The notes beneath the pieces are model-generated. The model worked only from the letters and a program-made list of their open reading frames with translations, was not told the origin of the DNA and did not search any database. From the NCBI GenBank assembly GCA_035222895.1, contig JAVYIG010006605.1, positions 51,014 to 115,013 of the forward strand: a stretch of DNA of 64,000 bases. Reading direction: 5' to 3'. The DNA is from Strongylocentrotus droebachiensis (taxonomy: Eukaryota > Echinodermata > Echinoidea > Camarodonta > Strongylocentrotidae). Position numbers and translations under genes: made by a program. Shown here one piece after another: positions 10,920 to 24,500 of the stretch. The stretch's first letter is position 1; every line of letters starts with the position of its first letter.

Positions 10920-12946
10920 CAGACAGAGCAAAAAAATCTGAAATTGGCAATCAAGTGTATATTATACTTATACTTATATTCTTATGGTGACGACTTGGTG
11001 AAGAGTTCTTTTGACTGGGGGCGGGGGGCGCACAATTTACGATTACATTGTGATGCCCGTACGTGTATGTATGGCAAATGGCGAATGCCGGAGTGATGCA
11101 AAGTGAATTTTCTGTTATTAATTTGGGATTAGGGTGACGCGAAGATTTTTATTTCTTAAAGGGTGCCGTGACTAAGAAAATGTTTGAAAAACAATGATCT
11201 AGTAGGTTAAATACTGGTCCCCCCTCCCCCCCCCCCCCCCCGAATGATTGAGACCACGCTACGTCACAGTCAAGCTCCATCGAACGGGTTGCGGAACGCC
11301 AAATGTGACTGCCATTTGTGATTGTGTCACGAAACCTTGGATAGACTCCGATATGACCAGGCACCTGAGCAATCTAAGAGATTTATTCCATCCACAAAAT
11401 CACTACTGTCGTCAGCAAGACAAAATGTGTGTTCAAAATCATCCCTGTGTGATATCGTGAACAAAGTGCGTCACAAAGATCCGTAGAGAAATCCAGGACA
11501 GCAGGGGCACTGGCGCCATGTACTGAATACTTTTCCAGAAAAAAATACATTTACTCGGTTCGTTCCTCGCTTTTATCTTGATTTAATAGTAAACCAAATT
11601 AATATAAATACTCATTGGTTTCTTTGATCAGGAAAAGTGCTACGACTGTCAAGACTATATCTCTATTGCAAAGTGATTTTGAAATGATAATTACAACGAG
11701 GAGCTTATCATAACAACAGCATCATACCAATAGCAAGAGACGAGGCTTGTTGGTTCCGCTGTTTCATAGACGCAGGCTATGTCACAGTGGAAAACACTCC
11801 GTCCCTCGGATAGGATGTTAAATGGACGCCCCGTGTATGGTATAAGAGTAGGGGTCCACCTGCACACTGGGATACCGGGAGGAGAAACCCGAGGGTCACA
11901 GTGATTCAGTTTTTTTTTTGCAATTGCAGGCACAGGTGACGCCAAATACTTAATAATAACAATAATAATAATGAAAATAATGATAATGAAAATTATTGTG
12001 ACATTATTATACAAATAATGATGATAATAATGATGATATCATCAATTATGTCATGAGAGCAATGATAATCATTGTCAGTATAGTAACACAAAACAACCAT
12101 TGGATATTTGATTCGATTTGATTCTATTATTTTCTTCTGAATTCCATATGATTATACACATTTTTCGGTTACATAACAAGCATAACATGGTAAAAAGTAC
12201 TTTCTGACAATGAATCATGAAAGAGAAACTATTATCCACCCCAATATAAACTGTCAAATTATCATAATTCATCAAGCTCTATAAATTTATTTGCGGAACA
12301 GGGACTGCCATTTTAAGCAATTTTTTTGAGAATATATAAGCTAAAAACAGATCTTATGAAAAAGATAAACACATTTATTTAAGCAGAATGGACAAGTATA
12401 TTTAAGATATAAGGATAATGAATTTATTTAAATATAAGGATAATGATGATGATGTTGTTGTTGTTGTTGATAAAGATAATAATGATGATGATGATGATGA
12501 TGATTACAAACAAATAAATATAGATGCAGTGATAATAAAATGTTATGACAAAGACTGAACCGTTGCCAGAGAAATGTTACCTAGATTTTAGGTTTACAAC
12601 AATAATTGATTCCTCAAGAAGTACTATAAAATATTAAATATAATTACGTTGCTCAGACAACAAACTTCATGTGGTCAAACTTTGTTTAATTTGTAATGCA
12701 CTAGAGATATGAACAAAATTACTTCAAAAGTTCATACTTCACTTAATAGCTTCTAGTAGGCATTACCAGTTAAGCTAGCTTATTTCAAATTCAATTCAGT
12801 TTCTGCTCAACAAAATGCACATGCTACTATAATTTCAAAGAAAGTTTTTGAATAAAACAACGGGGGACATGGAAATCGGGAAATTATACAAGTCTCCCTC
12901 GGCAAAACAAATATCTCTTTTGTTTTTCTTCAGCTGTCTTCACTTA

Positions 12947-13062
12947 TAGGGACTTTTAGATTTGCGTGGACTGATACGTGTAACGTCCATTCAAGGCAGT
13001 ACATTAAAAGGACGTCGATCGTAGCATTCCCCATTGTCTTCGTGCGAATCTAAAAGTCCCTA
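12947..13062. mobile_element. MITE, full copy (GGGACTTTTAGATT family)
   Basis: A 116-bp element bounded by GGGACTTTTAGATT and AATCTAAAAGTCCC, flanked by TA on both sides. It has the same ends as 45000-45142 but a diverged centre. Confidence 0.7.
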
Positions 13063-13554
13063 ATGTTTTGTTGAAGACGCACTTGTTTTCAAAAGCTTTT
13101 GAATATATTTTGTATGTGTGTCTGTAAAGTAGAACTGCAAGGAGTTCTGTTTCATCACAGCTCATTATAGTATCTTTAAACAGTAGTAGCGACATGTACA
13201 TTGATCTTATCCTTATAAATAAATAAATCTATTTTTTTTCTACATTACTATGGCGATGTATTTTCTGTCATGCATTATAATCTGATTGGAAATTATGCCA
13301 TCTCTCCTTCTCTATCTCTCCCCTTTCCCTTTGGACCCTTACCAACTCTCCCTATATTTCTCTCTTTTATCAGTCCTTCGAGCTTGAGCTCTCCTTTCCT
13401 TTCTCTTTCTGCTCGTATTGCGATTGTGATACTATTCCTATTCTACTTTCATATTCACATTTATATTCATACCTGAATTTATTCATGATGTGATTCAGAA
13501 TTGTATTTAAAATTATTGCTATGTATAAGTCATATAACTGTCTTGTTATGTTTT

Positions 13555-13738
13555 GTGCTAAAGGCCGGGGGACCGTACCTGCTTATAGACTTTTTCTTAA
13601 TAGAGTCTTGATGCCCTTCTGGCTTTCAGCACACGACACCATGTTTTTGTCTTATGTTTTATATATTACATGTTATACCAATGGAAAACAAATTTCTGTA
13701 TTATATTATGGACAATAAAATCTTGAATCTTGAATCTT
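13555..13738 (+). repeat. LINE 3' tail with CTTGAAT repeats
   Basis: AT-rich tail ending GGACAATAAAATCTTGAAT, followed by short repeats of TCTTGAA, as in CR1/L2-type LINE ends. It stops 18 bp from the LGIC-B stop codon, so the insertion lies in or replaces that gene's 3' UTR, in antisense orientation. Confidence 0.5.
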
Positions 13739-13756
13739 AATGTATCGACGTCGAGT

Positions 13757-13882
13757 CTAAGCATCATCGGAGAAAGTGGCTCTGAACATGAATATCATAC
13801 AGATCTCGATCACAAGGAACGTGAAAAGGAAGATTCGGTCGACGATGATGGCAACAAGTTCCATGTCTTTCTCTTCCGAAAC
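13757..13882 (-). CDS. LGIC-B exon 8: M4 and stop
   Basis: 126 nt, acceptor TTTTCCCTCAACAG. It encodes [16 protein letters not shown], the M4 helix ([17 protein letters not shown]) and a short tail ending in TAG at 13757-13759. Confidence 0.9.
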   Translation of the reverse strand, partial: VSEEKDMELVAIIVDRIFLFTFLVIEICMIFMFRATFSDDA

Positions 13883-16800
13883 CTGTTGAGGGAAAAGATT
13901 GTTTATTTATTTATTATTTATTTATTTTATTTCCAGGCAAGATGATAACATGCAAAACATCACAAGGTTGACAAAATGATATGACATTAACATAATGATA
14001 TTTAGCACCAGCCAATGCCAGAGGATCACCTAAAATAATTTTAAAATTCTATCTAGAGGCTCTCCACATTGGCTGGTGCTTGGAGAGATTAGGGAAAAAG
14101 AGAAGAAAATATTTGATCAATGATTTTTCTGTATGTATGTACATTTGTATAAGAATAAAAAGTATAGTCGCGATTATTTCCGAAAAATCAATTACATTTC
14201 ATTATCATATTGTTTGTCCCTTAAAAATCATGTTCGAATTTCGTAACACTCAATTTCATATTTGAACATTTCAGTAGGTGACGTACAAGGCTACTGAATA
14301 TGCATGAGGGTGATTTTTCGAAAGTAGTTGCGATCTTGTTGGTCTTATTAACCCAGTATAACTCTGCTCTTCCTGAGGGCCCTGTAGTTGTTATTACCGG
14401 AGCATTGCCAAATACCAATTCAATACACCTGGATCAAGAGGGGCAAACGTGCATGGGTAAAATACCTTGTCTAAAGGATGTTAGCACTGTCCGAGTGAGG
14501 ATCGAACCATAGTACTCCTGTTTAATGGGATCTAAGAGCCTTCACCAATAACCACGATGTTTCTACTATAATTAGTGGATTAATTGAATAACTTATGAAA
14601 GTATTAATCGTTCAAGAGTCATTCCCGGAAAAAATAACAAAAATGTTTAACAACCCCAAAGGATCTAGAAAATATTCATTACTGATAATTATATTTTTCT
14701 TTCTCTTTCTCAGCCTCACTTGCTTGTTGCTTGTCCGAAAATTTTCAACACCCGGATATACCGATGTTTAAAAAAAAGTGTATTTATTTAAAAGCAGACA
14801 CTATTATCTGTGCTGCCGGCCAGATAACCTAGTTAGTCCTGTATAGTTTTCGAAAGTTACCTGAGGAAGATCGCTGGAGAGAAATGATGAACGATTCGCT
14901 CTTGGCCGACCAAGAACCAAGAAAACAGATTTCCATCAAATCCACTACTTGGCCCCCCCCCCCAAAAAAAAAAGAAAAAATCCGTATTAACTCAGAAAAA
15001 ACTTACGTTTTCTCTGCTTTGTATGACTTGGGGTGTGTTGTCGCGTGTTTCCTCGCAGATGGAGAAGTTGCTGGGTCTATTTAAATCTTGACCATCACTT
15101 TTTGCTACAGAGACAAGGATGAAAGAAAAAATAATAATTAGAAACAATGTCACTCCATTATCTTTAGTGTTCATTTAATGAAGTTGTGAATACAAGGCGC
15201 TCCCGGCATACAGCATGTTGAGAACCACGGGTGTCCCAGGAAGTTCAGTAAGGTTAGAAGCTACCAATTTCTCCCGAACAAGTTCTCTAGCCAGTTGTAC
15301 GCTTCGGATCATTCTCAAGTTATCACCAAAGCCAATTCAAATAATAATAATAATAATGGGTTCTTTTATAGCGCTCATGTCAGTCAGATTTGACCCTACT
15401 GGCGTTCCCGATTATTACCATGACTTTAGCACGGCTGACATACGGCGATCTAGCATTTCAAGGAATAAATTCCTACCAGGTACCCATTTACTTCACCTTG
15501 GTGGAGTGTGGCAGATGTAGATCACTGTCTTGCCAAATGACATTAGTGCGGCGGCAGGACTCGAACCGCGGATCTTGTGATCGACAGTCCGGCGACGTAT
15601 CCACTCGACCACTGAAGAGTAAGTTATGCCGTTTGCGAGTAAGTTGTTCAACATAGCTTACCTGACTGGACGTTTCTTTCAGTCATCTTCCACAGACCTT
15701 CCTGTCTCTTGAACACCATGGTGGCCAAGATCCGAAAGAACAGTATCCTCAAGAATCTGTTCTTGATACGACGCCTTTGGTACGTGATGTTGAGGGACAT
15801 GGCGGAACACATCATGATGACAGCCAGGGTGATGAAGGTCATAGTCAGGTATTTGATGGTGGGGGGAATGGCTCCACTTCGGGTTGTCTGTGGCATGACG
15901 TCAATGATGACAATCTAGAGATTCGAGACAGAATGAACATGGGCGCTCTATTTTTACAAAAGTACAGTTGGGTAGATTCATCAATGTCATCAATGTTATT
16001 AAATTGTTTACTTGAGCATGTAACAGGCCTGGGGGTGGGGGGGGGGGGCGTTTCACAAAACTTGTCATCAGTGACCAATGACAGTTTTTGTTATAAGCTA
16101 CTGATAATAGATGGCGCCCTAGAAGTAAGAACGTAAATTTTGCACCTCTCTAAAAGCTCAGAGAATTATCGTCAATTTTGGACACCAATTGTACGAATCC
16201 GACGTGTTTGCATCAACAATATTACAAGGAGTTATCTGTGAACTATCTGTGAACCTAACATCGACCAAATGGAACCTCAAAAGCAGAAATTAAGGTCGAC
16301 TTCGAGGTCTGCAATTTCGAAGCACAGTGCACAGGTCCACGTACACGGTACACGCCAACACGCAGGGCTTTCAAAAAGCCCGCCAAATACTACCACACGA
16401 AGCCCGCCACGGAGCCCCGCCAGCGCAACCGGCACCCTACCGAAGGTCCCAGAGGCAGCCGTCGTTTTACCTGCTGACCACTCTGACCATGAAGAAGTAG
16501 TTACTCCAGCCTCACCATCCCCAGATGCAGGGCTTCAACAGACGGAAGAAACAGATATTCGTCTCCGACGAGAAGATGTGGCGGAGTACTTCGAAAAAGC
16601 AACGCAGAACTTCGAAGCGATGATCCGTTCGACGATGGATACATTCCTGTCCAAGCTGCATGATGTTGAAGCCAACATGGCCGCCTCCATTGAATTCGAA
16701 CGCGAACGTATCAATGATCTCCAAGATAATCAGGATCGCATGGAGAAGAAAATTCACGACATGGAGAATGAGATAACCCATCTGAAGTCGGAGGTAGAAA

Positions 16801-18553
16801 TCCACACCATTGCAGCAAATAAAAATGAAAGGTTCTCACGTAGAAATAACGTGAGATTGATTGGAATGCCCGAACCACAGGAAGGCCGGCGTGAGGATTG
16901 CATCCAGATCACCGAAGACATCCTCAAAACCAAGTTTGGAATCCAGAGCAAAGTTGAAAGAGCCCACCGAGATGGAAGAAAGTACGATCAAGGTAAATCA
17001 CGTCACATCCTTATCAAATTCCTCTCGTACAGAGATAAGGTCGAAGTGATGCGCAACACCAGAAATATTCTCACAGGTGAACGTTATTTCATCACCGATG
17101 ATCTAACACCACTTGACCTGAAAGAAAAACAGAAATGGGTAAAGCAAGCCCAAGAGCTGTACAAATCTGGGGTCAAGCTCAGATTTTATGCTGGAAAATG
17201 GCGACAGCTCGGTGGTACTCTATACAAATTTGACTGAGTTAATTTAGAGTTGAAATTTATGATGATCTTTATCCTGACAACGGTTGATGCATGATAAACA
17301 AACAAAAAAACACAGACACGATATAGTAACTTTTCGATTGTTTAATATGTTTATCCTGCATAAGCCAAACTATTCACCACAACATTCATGGTTCAATGTT
17401 TGATTGATGATGAACTTTTTTTTTTGGTATACTCTTGTGGTCTAAACTTTAAATAATTACATTTATTGTATTTTATATGACAAATATTAACTACAGTACA
17501 TCCGAAACAACATTTTCTTTATTAGCACACAATTATTATGAATGTATGTATGTGTATTAGAAATATTTTGTTTTGTTACTTTGTTACAATGATAAAATAT
17601 GATATTTGAAGAGTCTACTGGTAACCATTTTGGTAACCATGTGAGCATTTTGTTTGAATTCTGACGTATCTAATGATGACACCATGTGTTCATATTTTAT
17701 TTTGGTACTGTATTTGAATTAAATAGATGCTCGACACAAGTCCCCATATAGTTATGATAGAAAATAAAATTATAACAAGTGTTGATTTGTAATATAGACC
17801 TATTAGTGATATGCTCTATATGTGTATGTGTCGCAATGTCACTATGGTGTGAATATAATTAGTAATTATATAATTACATACAAAGTTAATGACAATTTGA
17901 AATGAAAGTGTATTTAATGACACATTATACATGTGGTGCCATCATGGAACTGGTCGATATAATTGGTCGACTATTGATATCATATCTATAAAATGATGGA
18001 TTAGCAGTGATAACGATTAGCTTTATAAAACAAGGCTAACGTGATAGATTGTGATATCATGCATATCACTATTTATCACGTTACTGAATATATTATTGGT
18101 TTGCATTTGTATTTGCACACTGATTATAATGTACCGGTGTGTTTGATTTTAAACACATGAATGTTTATATTATGTTATGTGGTTTACCATTTTTATGCGT
18201 ATGGTATACACTCATTATGTTCATACCCATATACTTGTTGAGTGTATAAGTCTGATTGTTAATAAACATGATTTTTAGTATTCATGAAATATTTGATGAA
18301 TCGAACTACACACACTGTAATATAAATATTATTTTACACTTGTAGGGTTGTCGGAATCACTGAAAATGCACATAAATGGAATTGTTGACGTGATTTTGTG
18401 TATAATTATACGCGTGCTGGTACACATGCATGACCATTTTTTTTGTAATTTTGTTTGAACTTAGACACACGACCTACATGTTAATGAATTGAACTAGCTT
18501 TATTGTTGTAAACACGGCTCACTGGTCATTTTTTTTCTTGTCCATGTCTGTAA

Positions 18554-18584
<31 letters not shown>

Positions 18585-21500
18585 GTCCCAGACACGGACG
18601 TACGGACTGCAAGCATGAAGACGATTAAACTGTGGAATTGCATTATATTACACTGCGACAGCTGTTGGTATTGATCAACCCTCACTGTTAGAGACTGCAT
18701 GGGTAGACACAATGGGGTTCGTCTTCGTGCTTGCAAAACCGTGCGCATACATTCTACCTCTTTATTTTTACGCTACCTTGATTATATGCCTTTTACTCTG
18801 CTTTCATAAAACTCTTGTGATATTCAGTTACGTGTAATATCACTCCATAATGTATTCAAATTCAAATTATATGACTTGTGTTCGAGCAACTGTACACATT
18901 TATATTATTCATTTTGTTGTAATTTGTATTCCGCTTGAACTCAGTTACTGGCATTCATGTACTTACTTATACGAACTATGATAACATAATTTGTGTGGGT
19001 GGGTGCATGAGTGCTTGTTATTGTCAACACGGTTCACTGATTTTGTTTGTGTTTTATACCTACACTGTACACATTATGTATGCATGCATGCATGCAAGGC
19101 ACGCGTTGGGTTGCACACATGATATAACCGTTCAAATCCATTATATTCCAAGACCATTGCTCCATTACCTCTTTTGGAGATCTGGTAGGAACGATCCTGA
19201 TGATCTTCATGTGTGCAACCCGACGCGTTTAGAGTTTTTGTTTGTTTTTTCTACTTTTTTTTAATTTTTTTTTATTGTTGCTGTTATTTCAATATTTCGA
19301 TGCTACTCTCTCACTCATGTAAAATCACTTTATGATGTAAAATTATAAGCCATATGCTCGTATTGTTCAGTTAATATAATATTTTGTCCTTAATTGTTTA
19401 CTTTTGGATAAAATGCAAGAGACTTGCAAAATTTTTTGTTTTGTTTATTTTGGCGCTAAATATGTTGAAGAATTTATTCTTTCCTTTTTCTCTTCCCCTT
19501 CACTATTCTTCTTTCTATTGCACTCCACTAACTTGCACTCCGCGCAAAAGCCTCTCTCTTTCAAACATTATATTAGGTTCACATTTAAATGAATAATCAT
19601 GATTTGTTACATGACCAGTCTCTAATTGAACACGATAGTGACTATTTTACTATTGATGAATTTATTGCGAAAATTAAGATTACACTAAACCAATTTAATC
19701 ATGAATTGAATAAAGGTAGTAATAATGATATTGATAATTTCAGTTTAATTCACTTTAATGCTCGTAGTTTGAATAAAAGTTATGATGATTTAAACACACT
19801 TTTTTCTGTAATTCCTGGGTTTAATTTTTCTGTAATAGGTGTCACTGAAACGTGGCTTAACGCAAACTCCCCTCCTGTATTTAATCTTGATAATTATACT
19901 ATGGTCCGTGCTGACCGCAAAGAAGGTAGAGGTGGCGGTGTAGCTATTTATTTACGTAATCAGTTAAATATTCAAATACGACATGATATTCATATTGAAG
20001 GTGCAGAGGACATTTTTGTTGAAGTTATAAATGATTTTGGTAAAAATATTTTAATAGGCGTAGTTTATAGACCTCCTAATAATCGGATAGAGACATTTTT
20101 AGATAATTTAGATGAATCTCTTCATACAATGGTGAAAATAAAGATGTTTATTTAATGGGAGATTATAACATAAACATTTTACCTCCTCTTCATAATAATA
20201 GTTTGAAATTAAATAACATTCTATTATCTTACTCGTTGCATCCTCATATTAATAAACCCACACGGATTTCGAAAACATCTTCAACCTTAATTGACAATAT
20301 ATTCTCAAATAATGTTAATAAGGAATGTTTAAATGGTATTTTGTATTATGATATATCTGACCACTTGCCTATTTTTAGTATTATTAAGCAGACAATTAAT
20401 GTTCATAGATTATTGAACAATACACTAAAAATGCATAGAAAAGAAAATTCTTCTAATATTGATTCTTTAAATATTGATTTATGTCAAGAGCAATGGCTCG
20501 ATGTATTTGAGGAAAATGATGTTGATAAGGCTTACGAAAATTTTAATCATAAGCTACAAAAGTATTATGATAAAAATATTCCACTTGTTCGAACAAAATA
20601 TAAAAAAGTTAAAAATCCATGGATCACTAAAGGAATTTTAAAGTCGATAAAAACTAGAAATAAACTTTATAAGAAAAGTCTTAAAAAGATGAGTGATGAG
20701 AATTGTAGCAAGTATAAAATTTATAGAAATAAATTAACTTCAATAATTCGACTTTCACGTAAATTACATTATTCAAATAAAATAGACATGAATAAGAAAA
20801 GTAATGCTTCAATATGGCAAATTGTTAAAGATATGATTGGTTCTAAAAATAATACTCCTAAATCATTTTTTAAAGATGGTCAGGAAATAAATAATCCAGT
20901 AAAAATTGCAAATATGTTTAATTCATATTTTAATGATATAGGTCCAAATTTAGCATCAGAATTTAATATTGATCAAAATAGTTATAAACAGTATTTGGAT
21001 GAACCATTTTATAAATCTTTATTTTTACGACCAACATCCTCTCACGAAATTATTAAAGTTGTACAGTCTTTAAAATCCACTAAATCTACTGGTTATGATG
21101 GGATAAGTGTGAATCTTTTGAAAAAAATTATTTATAATATTGTCTCTCCAATAACATATATTTTTAATTTATCGATCACACTTGGTGTTTGTCCAAATAT
21201 ATTGAAAATTTCTAAAATAATCCCAATATATAAAAAAGATGATTCTTCATTAGTAAATAATTATCGTCCTATTTCCCTTTTACCGGCTGTCTCAAAAATT
21301 CTTGAAAAAATTATTTATGAACGACTTTATGATTTTTTAAATAGTAATGATTTACTTGTTCCTAATCAGTTTGGTTTTAGAAAGCATCATTCGACAGATC
21401 ATGCAATTATTCAACTTTATGATAAAATTATTACATCATTGGCTAATAAGGAACACAGTGTAGGCATTTTTATGGACCTGAGTAAGGCATTTGATACTAT

Positions 21501-24500
21501 TGATCATAAAATATTGATTGATAAATTACAATTTTATGGAGTAAGGGGTATTGCTTTATCATGGTTTAAAAATTATTTGTTTAATAGAGAACAGTATGTA
21601 TACTTTCAATCTAAAGAGTCGAGTAGATTACCTATAACTTGTGGCGTCCCTCAGGGATCGATTCTAGGTCCTTTATTATTTTTGTTATACGTTAATGATA
21701 TTGTAAAATCATCTAAACTTTTAACATTTATATTGTATGCAGACGACACTAATGTATTTTTATTCTCATACAAATTTAGACACACTTACGTCAATCTTAA
21801 ATGTTGAATTATCTAAAATATATGTTTGGTTTAAGTCTAATAAGTTATCTTTAAATTTTACTAAAACAAACTTTATATACTTTAGAAATGTTCATTCACC
21901 AAAAGTAAATTGTAGATTATATATTAATGATATTTTGCTTTTAGAAAAAAATTCTGTCAAATTTTTGGGGATAACCATTGATTCTAATTTAACTTGGTCC
22001 GATCATATACATAATATATTGAACGCTGTTTCTAGGAACATTGGAATATTATATAAATTGAAATTATTACTAACTCCCAAATCTCTTTTTATGATTTATA
22101 ATGCTTTTGTACTTTCGCATATTAATTATTGTAATATCGTATGGGGAAACTGTTGTAAAACTAAAATTAATTCACTTGAACTTTTACAAAAGAAAGCTCT
22201 ACGAATTTGTACACAATCTGATTATTTAGCACACACTACACCTATTTTTAAAACATTGAAAACTCTCAAAGTAACTGATATGCACATTTTTCAAACAGCT
22301 ATTTTTATGTATAAATATGTCTCCAACTTACTTCCTAAGTCCTTTCATGATTTGTATATTCATAATGTTAATGTACATTCGTACCCCACGAGGCACTCTA
22401 TGGATTTTCATTTAACTAACCCTAAAATTGTTTTGGCACAAAAATCAATAAGACACAATGGACCCGATGTGTGGAACTCCTTGCTTATAACATTAAAATT
22501 ATGTACAACACTTGTTTCCTTTAAAGTAAAGATGAAAGAATATTTATTGATAAGGTATGAAAATTAGATTCTGGTCATAATATACTACATGTATTTTGTT
22601 TTAATATTCATTGTTTATTTGTATATAAAAAGGAAATTATTTTGATAGATTGAGGAGCTCGCGCAGTGCACTCTTCACTTTGCACAGCACTCTCTTCACC
22701 CGCTCTTTCTTCCTGTCTCCTCTCCTTCTTTTGTAAGGCCGGTATCATTTCAAGCTCTGCTTACGATATCGGTCTTCTGCATTCTCCCCCTTTTCTTTCT
22801 TTTCAAATACGATTAATTGTACTATTGATTATTTATATTTATTTATTTATATGAATTACTACTTGTATTACTTATCATTATATTGCTAAAATGTATTCAT
22901 TGTTATTTTTGTTATTGTTTATGGAAAATGCAGAAATAAAAAACTTGAAACTGAACTGAATCCTCAGAATTGTCACTGATTTTAGTCATTTTTCATTGAA
23001 AAAAGGCTTTGTGAAACGGATACCTGGTTTGTAATTAGGCATCTCTTACAGTAATGGGAGCACTGTGATAAGAAATAAGTGAAGGCTCTGTCTTGGCTCC
23101 CATACATGGGCAGGGTTTCGATCCTAGCTCGTTGCTTAATACATCCTTGTACAAAGTGTTTTGCCAACGTTGAACGTAGTCTCTCTCGATCAAGGTGTAC
23201 GAAATTGATACCAGGCGAGATGTTATATTACTGATGAGTTCAGAACATAAAGGAAGAGTAGTAATGATTGAACAGTAATAGCTTTAAAACGATATTTTGA
23301 CATATAGATCTACGTACCTATAAATGTACAATATATACACAAAACTAAATGTAAAAGTATGTGTATTGATAATATTAAGGCGAAGTTAAAAGGAAACTAT
23401 AGAAATGAGTACAAGTGCTAGTCGAGACTCGGTCCATTCTTTGGCAAGATCTTCTTTTTTCCCCCTCTTTTTTTAATCTGCTTGTAAACTTATTTCTTTT
23501 GTAGTTTTATATACACAAACAAAAATACAGTATTATGTCATTGAAATGATACATAACACTGTATGAATTAAACATTTTGCAATTATCATAGATGAAAATG
23601 GAAATGCAGTTTTTAAGCCAGAATTTGTTGTGGAATGTCGGGAAGGGGGAGTGAGGCTTTCATTGAACACGGAAAGACGTCAGTATGATAAAGAATCTGG
23701 TCGATTTACTAAACAAGCGATTAATTTCTCATGCAGTAATGATTCAATGATTACGCCATCTTCGGCTCAGATCAGTGGGAAAAATAATAAGGCTGCGAAA
23801 TAGATTTAAAAATCGACTCGGTTCCGGAAGTGACCCCTACCTGAAAGACGGTGACACCAAGAACCACCGAGATGCAAGTTGTTACGCGCTCACCACTCTT
23901 GAGAGGGATGAAGAAGGTCCAGATGCCAATGGCGTTGATAAGCGTGACGGGGAGGATGATGGTGTAAATGTAGTGATTAGGAAGTCGCTCCAGGTGCATT
24001 ATCACCAACAGATCGGAGACCGCGTGGTCGCCGGCTCGATTCTCTCTCGAGCGCGACTCGGCGACCAAACTGGTGAGGTCCCAAGACAGTGGTCGATCCT
24101 CGGCCCGGTGAATGAAGACCCCCGGAATGAGCACGACGTTGGTGATGATGTCTTGAGAGGCAATGATCATTTTACAGATCTGGGAGTCGAACGGGAAGAG
24201 AGTGAGGTCCATGGTGCATCTGGTGCTGTGCCGGAAGACCGTTTCCATTCTTATTTGTCCGTCATCTCTGACGTGGACTTTGGTGTCGTCTGGGTTTGGC
24301 GGGATACGAGAAGTCTCAACATTTCTGAAAGGACGTCATGCGGAGAAGAAAATGATAGAACACAAGCAACCTTGAATACAAAAAGTGATCAAATTTTCAC
24401 GGCGACAATCCTTCTTGATTCATAATAAATATCATGCAGCGCACGAGGGGTCATTTTGATTGCGTCATACCTACATGTAGAGGCGTCGTGGTTGAGTGGA

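Larger units (their letters stand above)
9040..13756. other. Intergenic, repeats only
   Basis: No gene is supported. The stretch holds two MITE copies, a small hAT-like element, an (AG)n run near 10881-10925, poly-C near 11228, (GAT)n and (GTT)n runs near 12430-12510 and a LINE tail next to the LGIC-B stop codon. A GC-richer block at about 11750-11915 looks like part of a dispersed repeat but has no second copy in the window. Confidence 0.6.
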
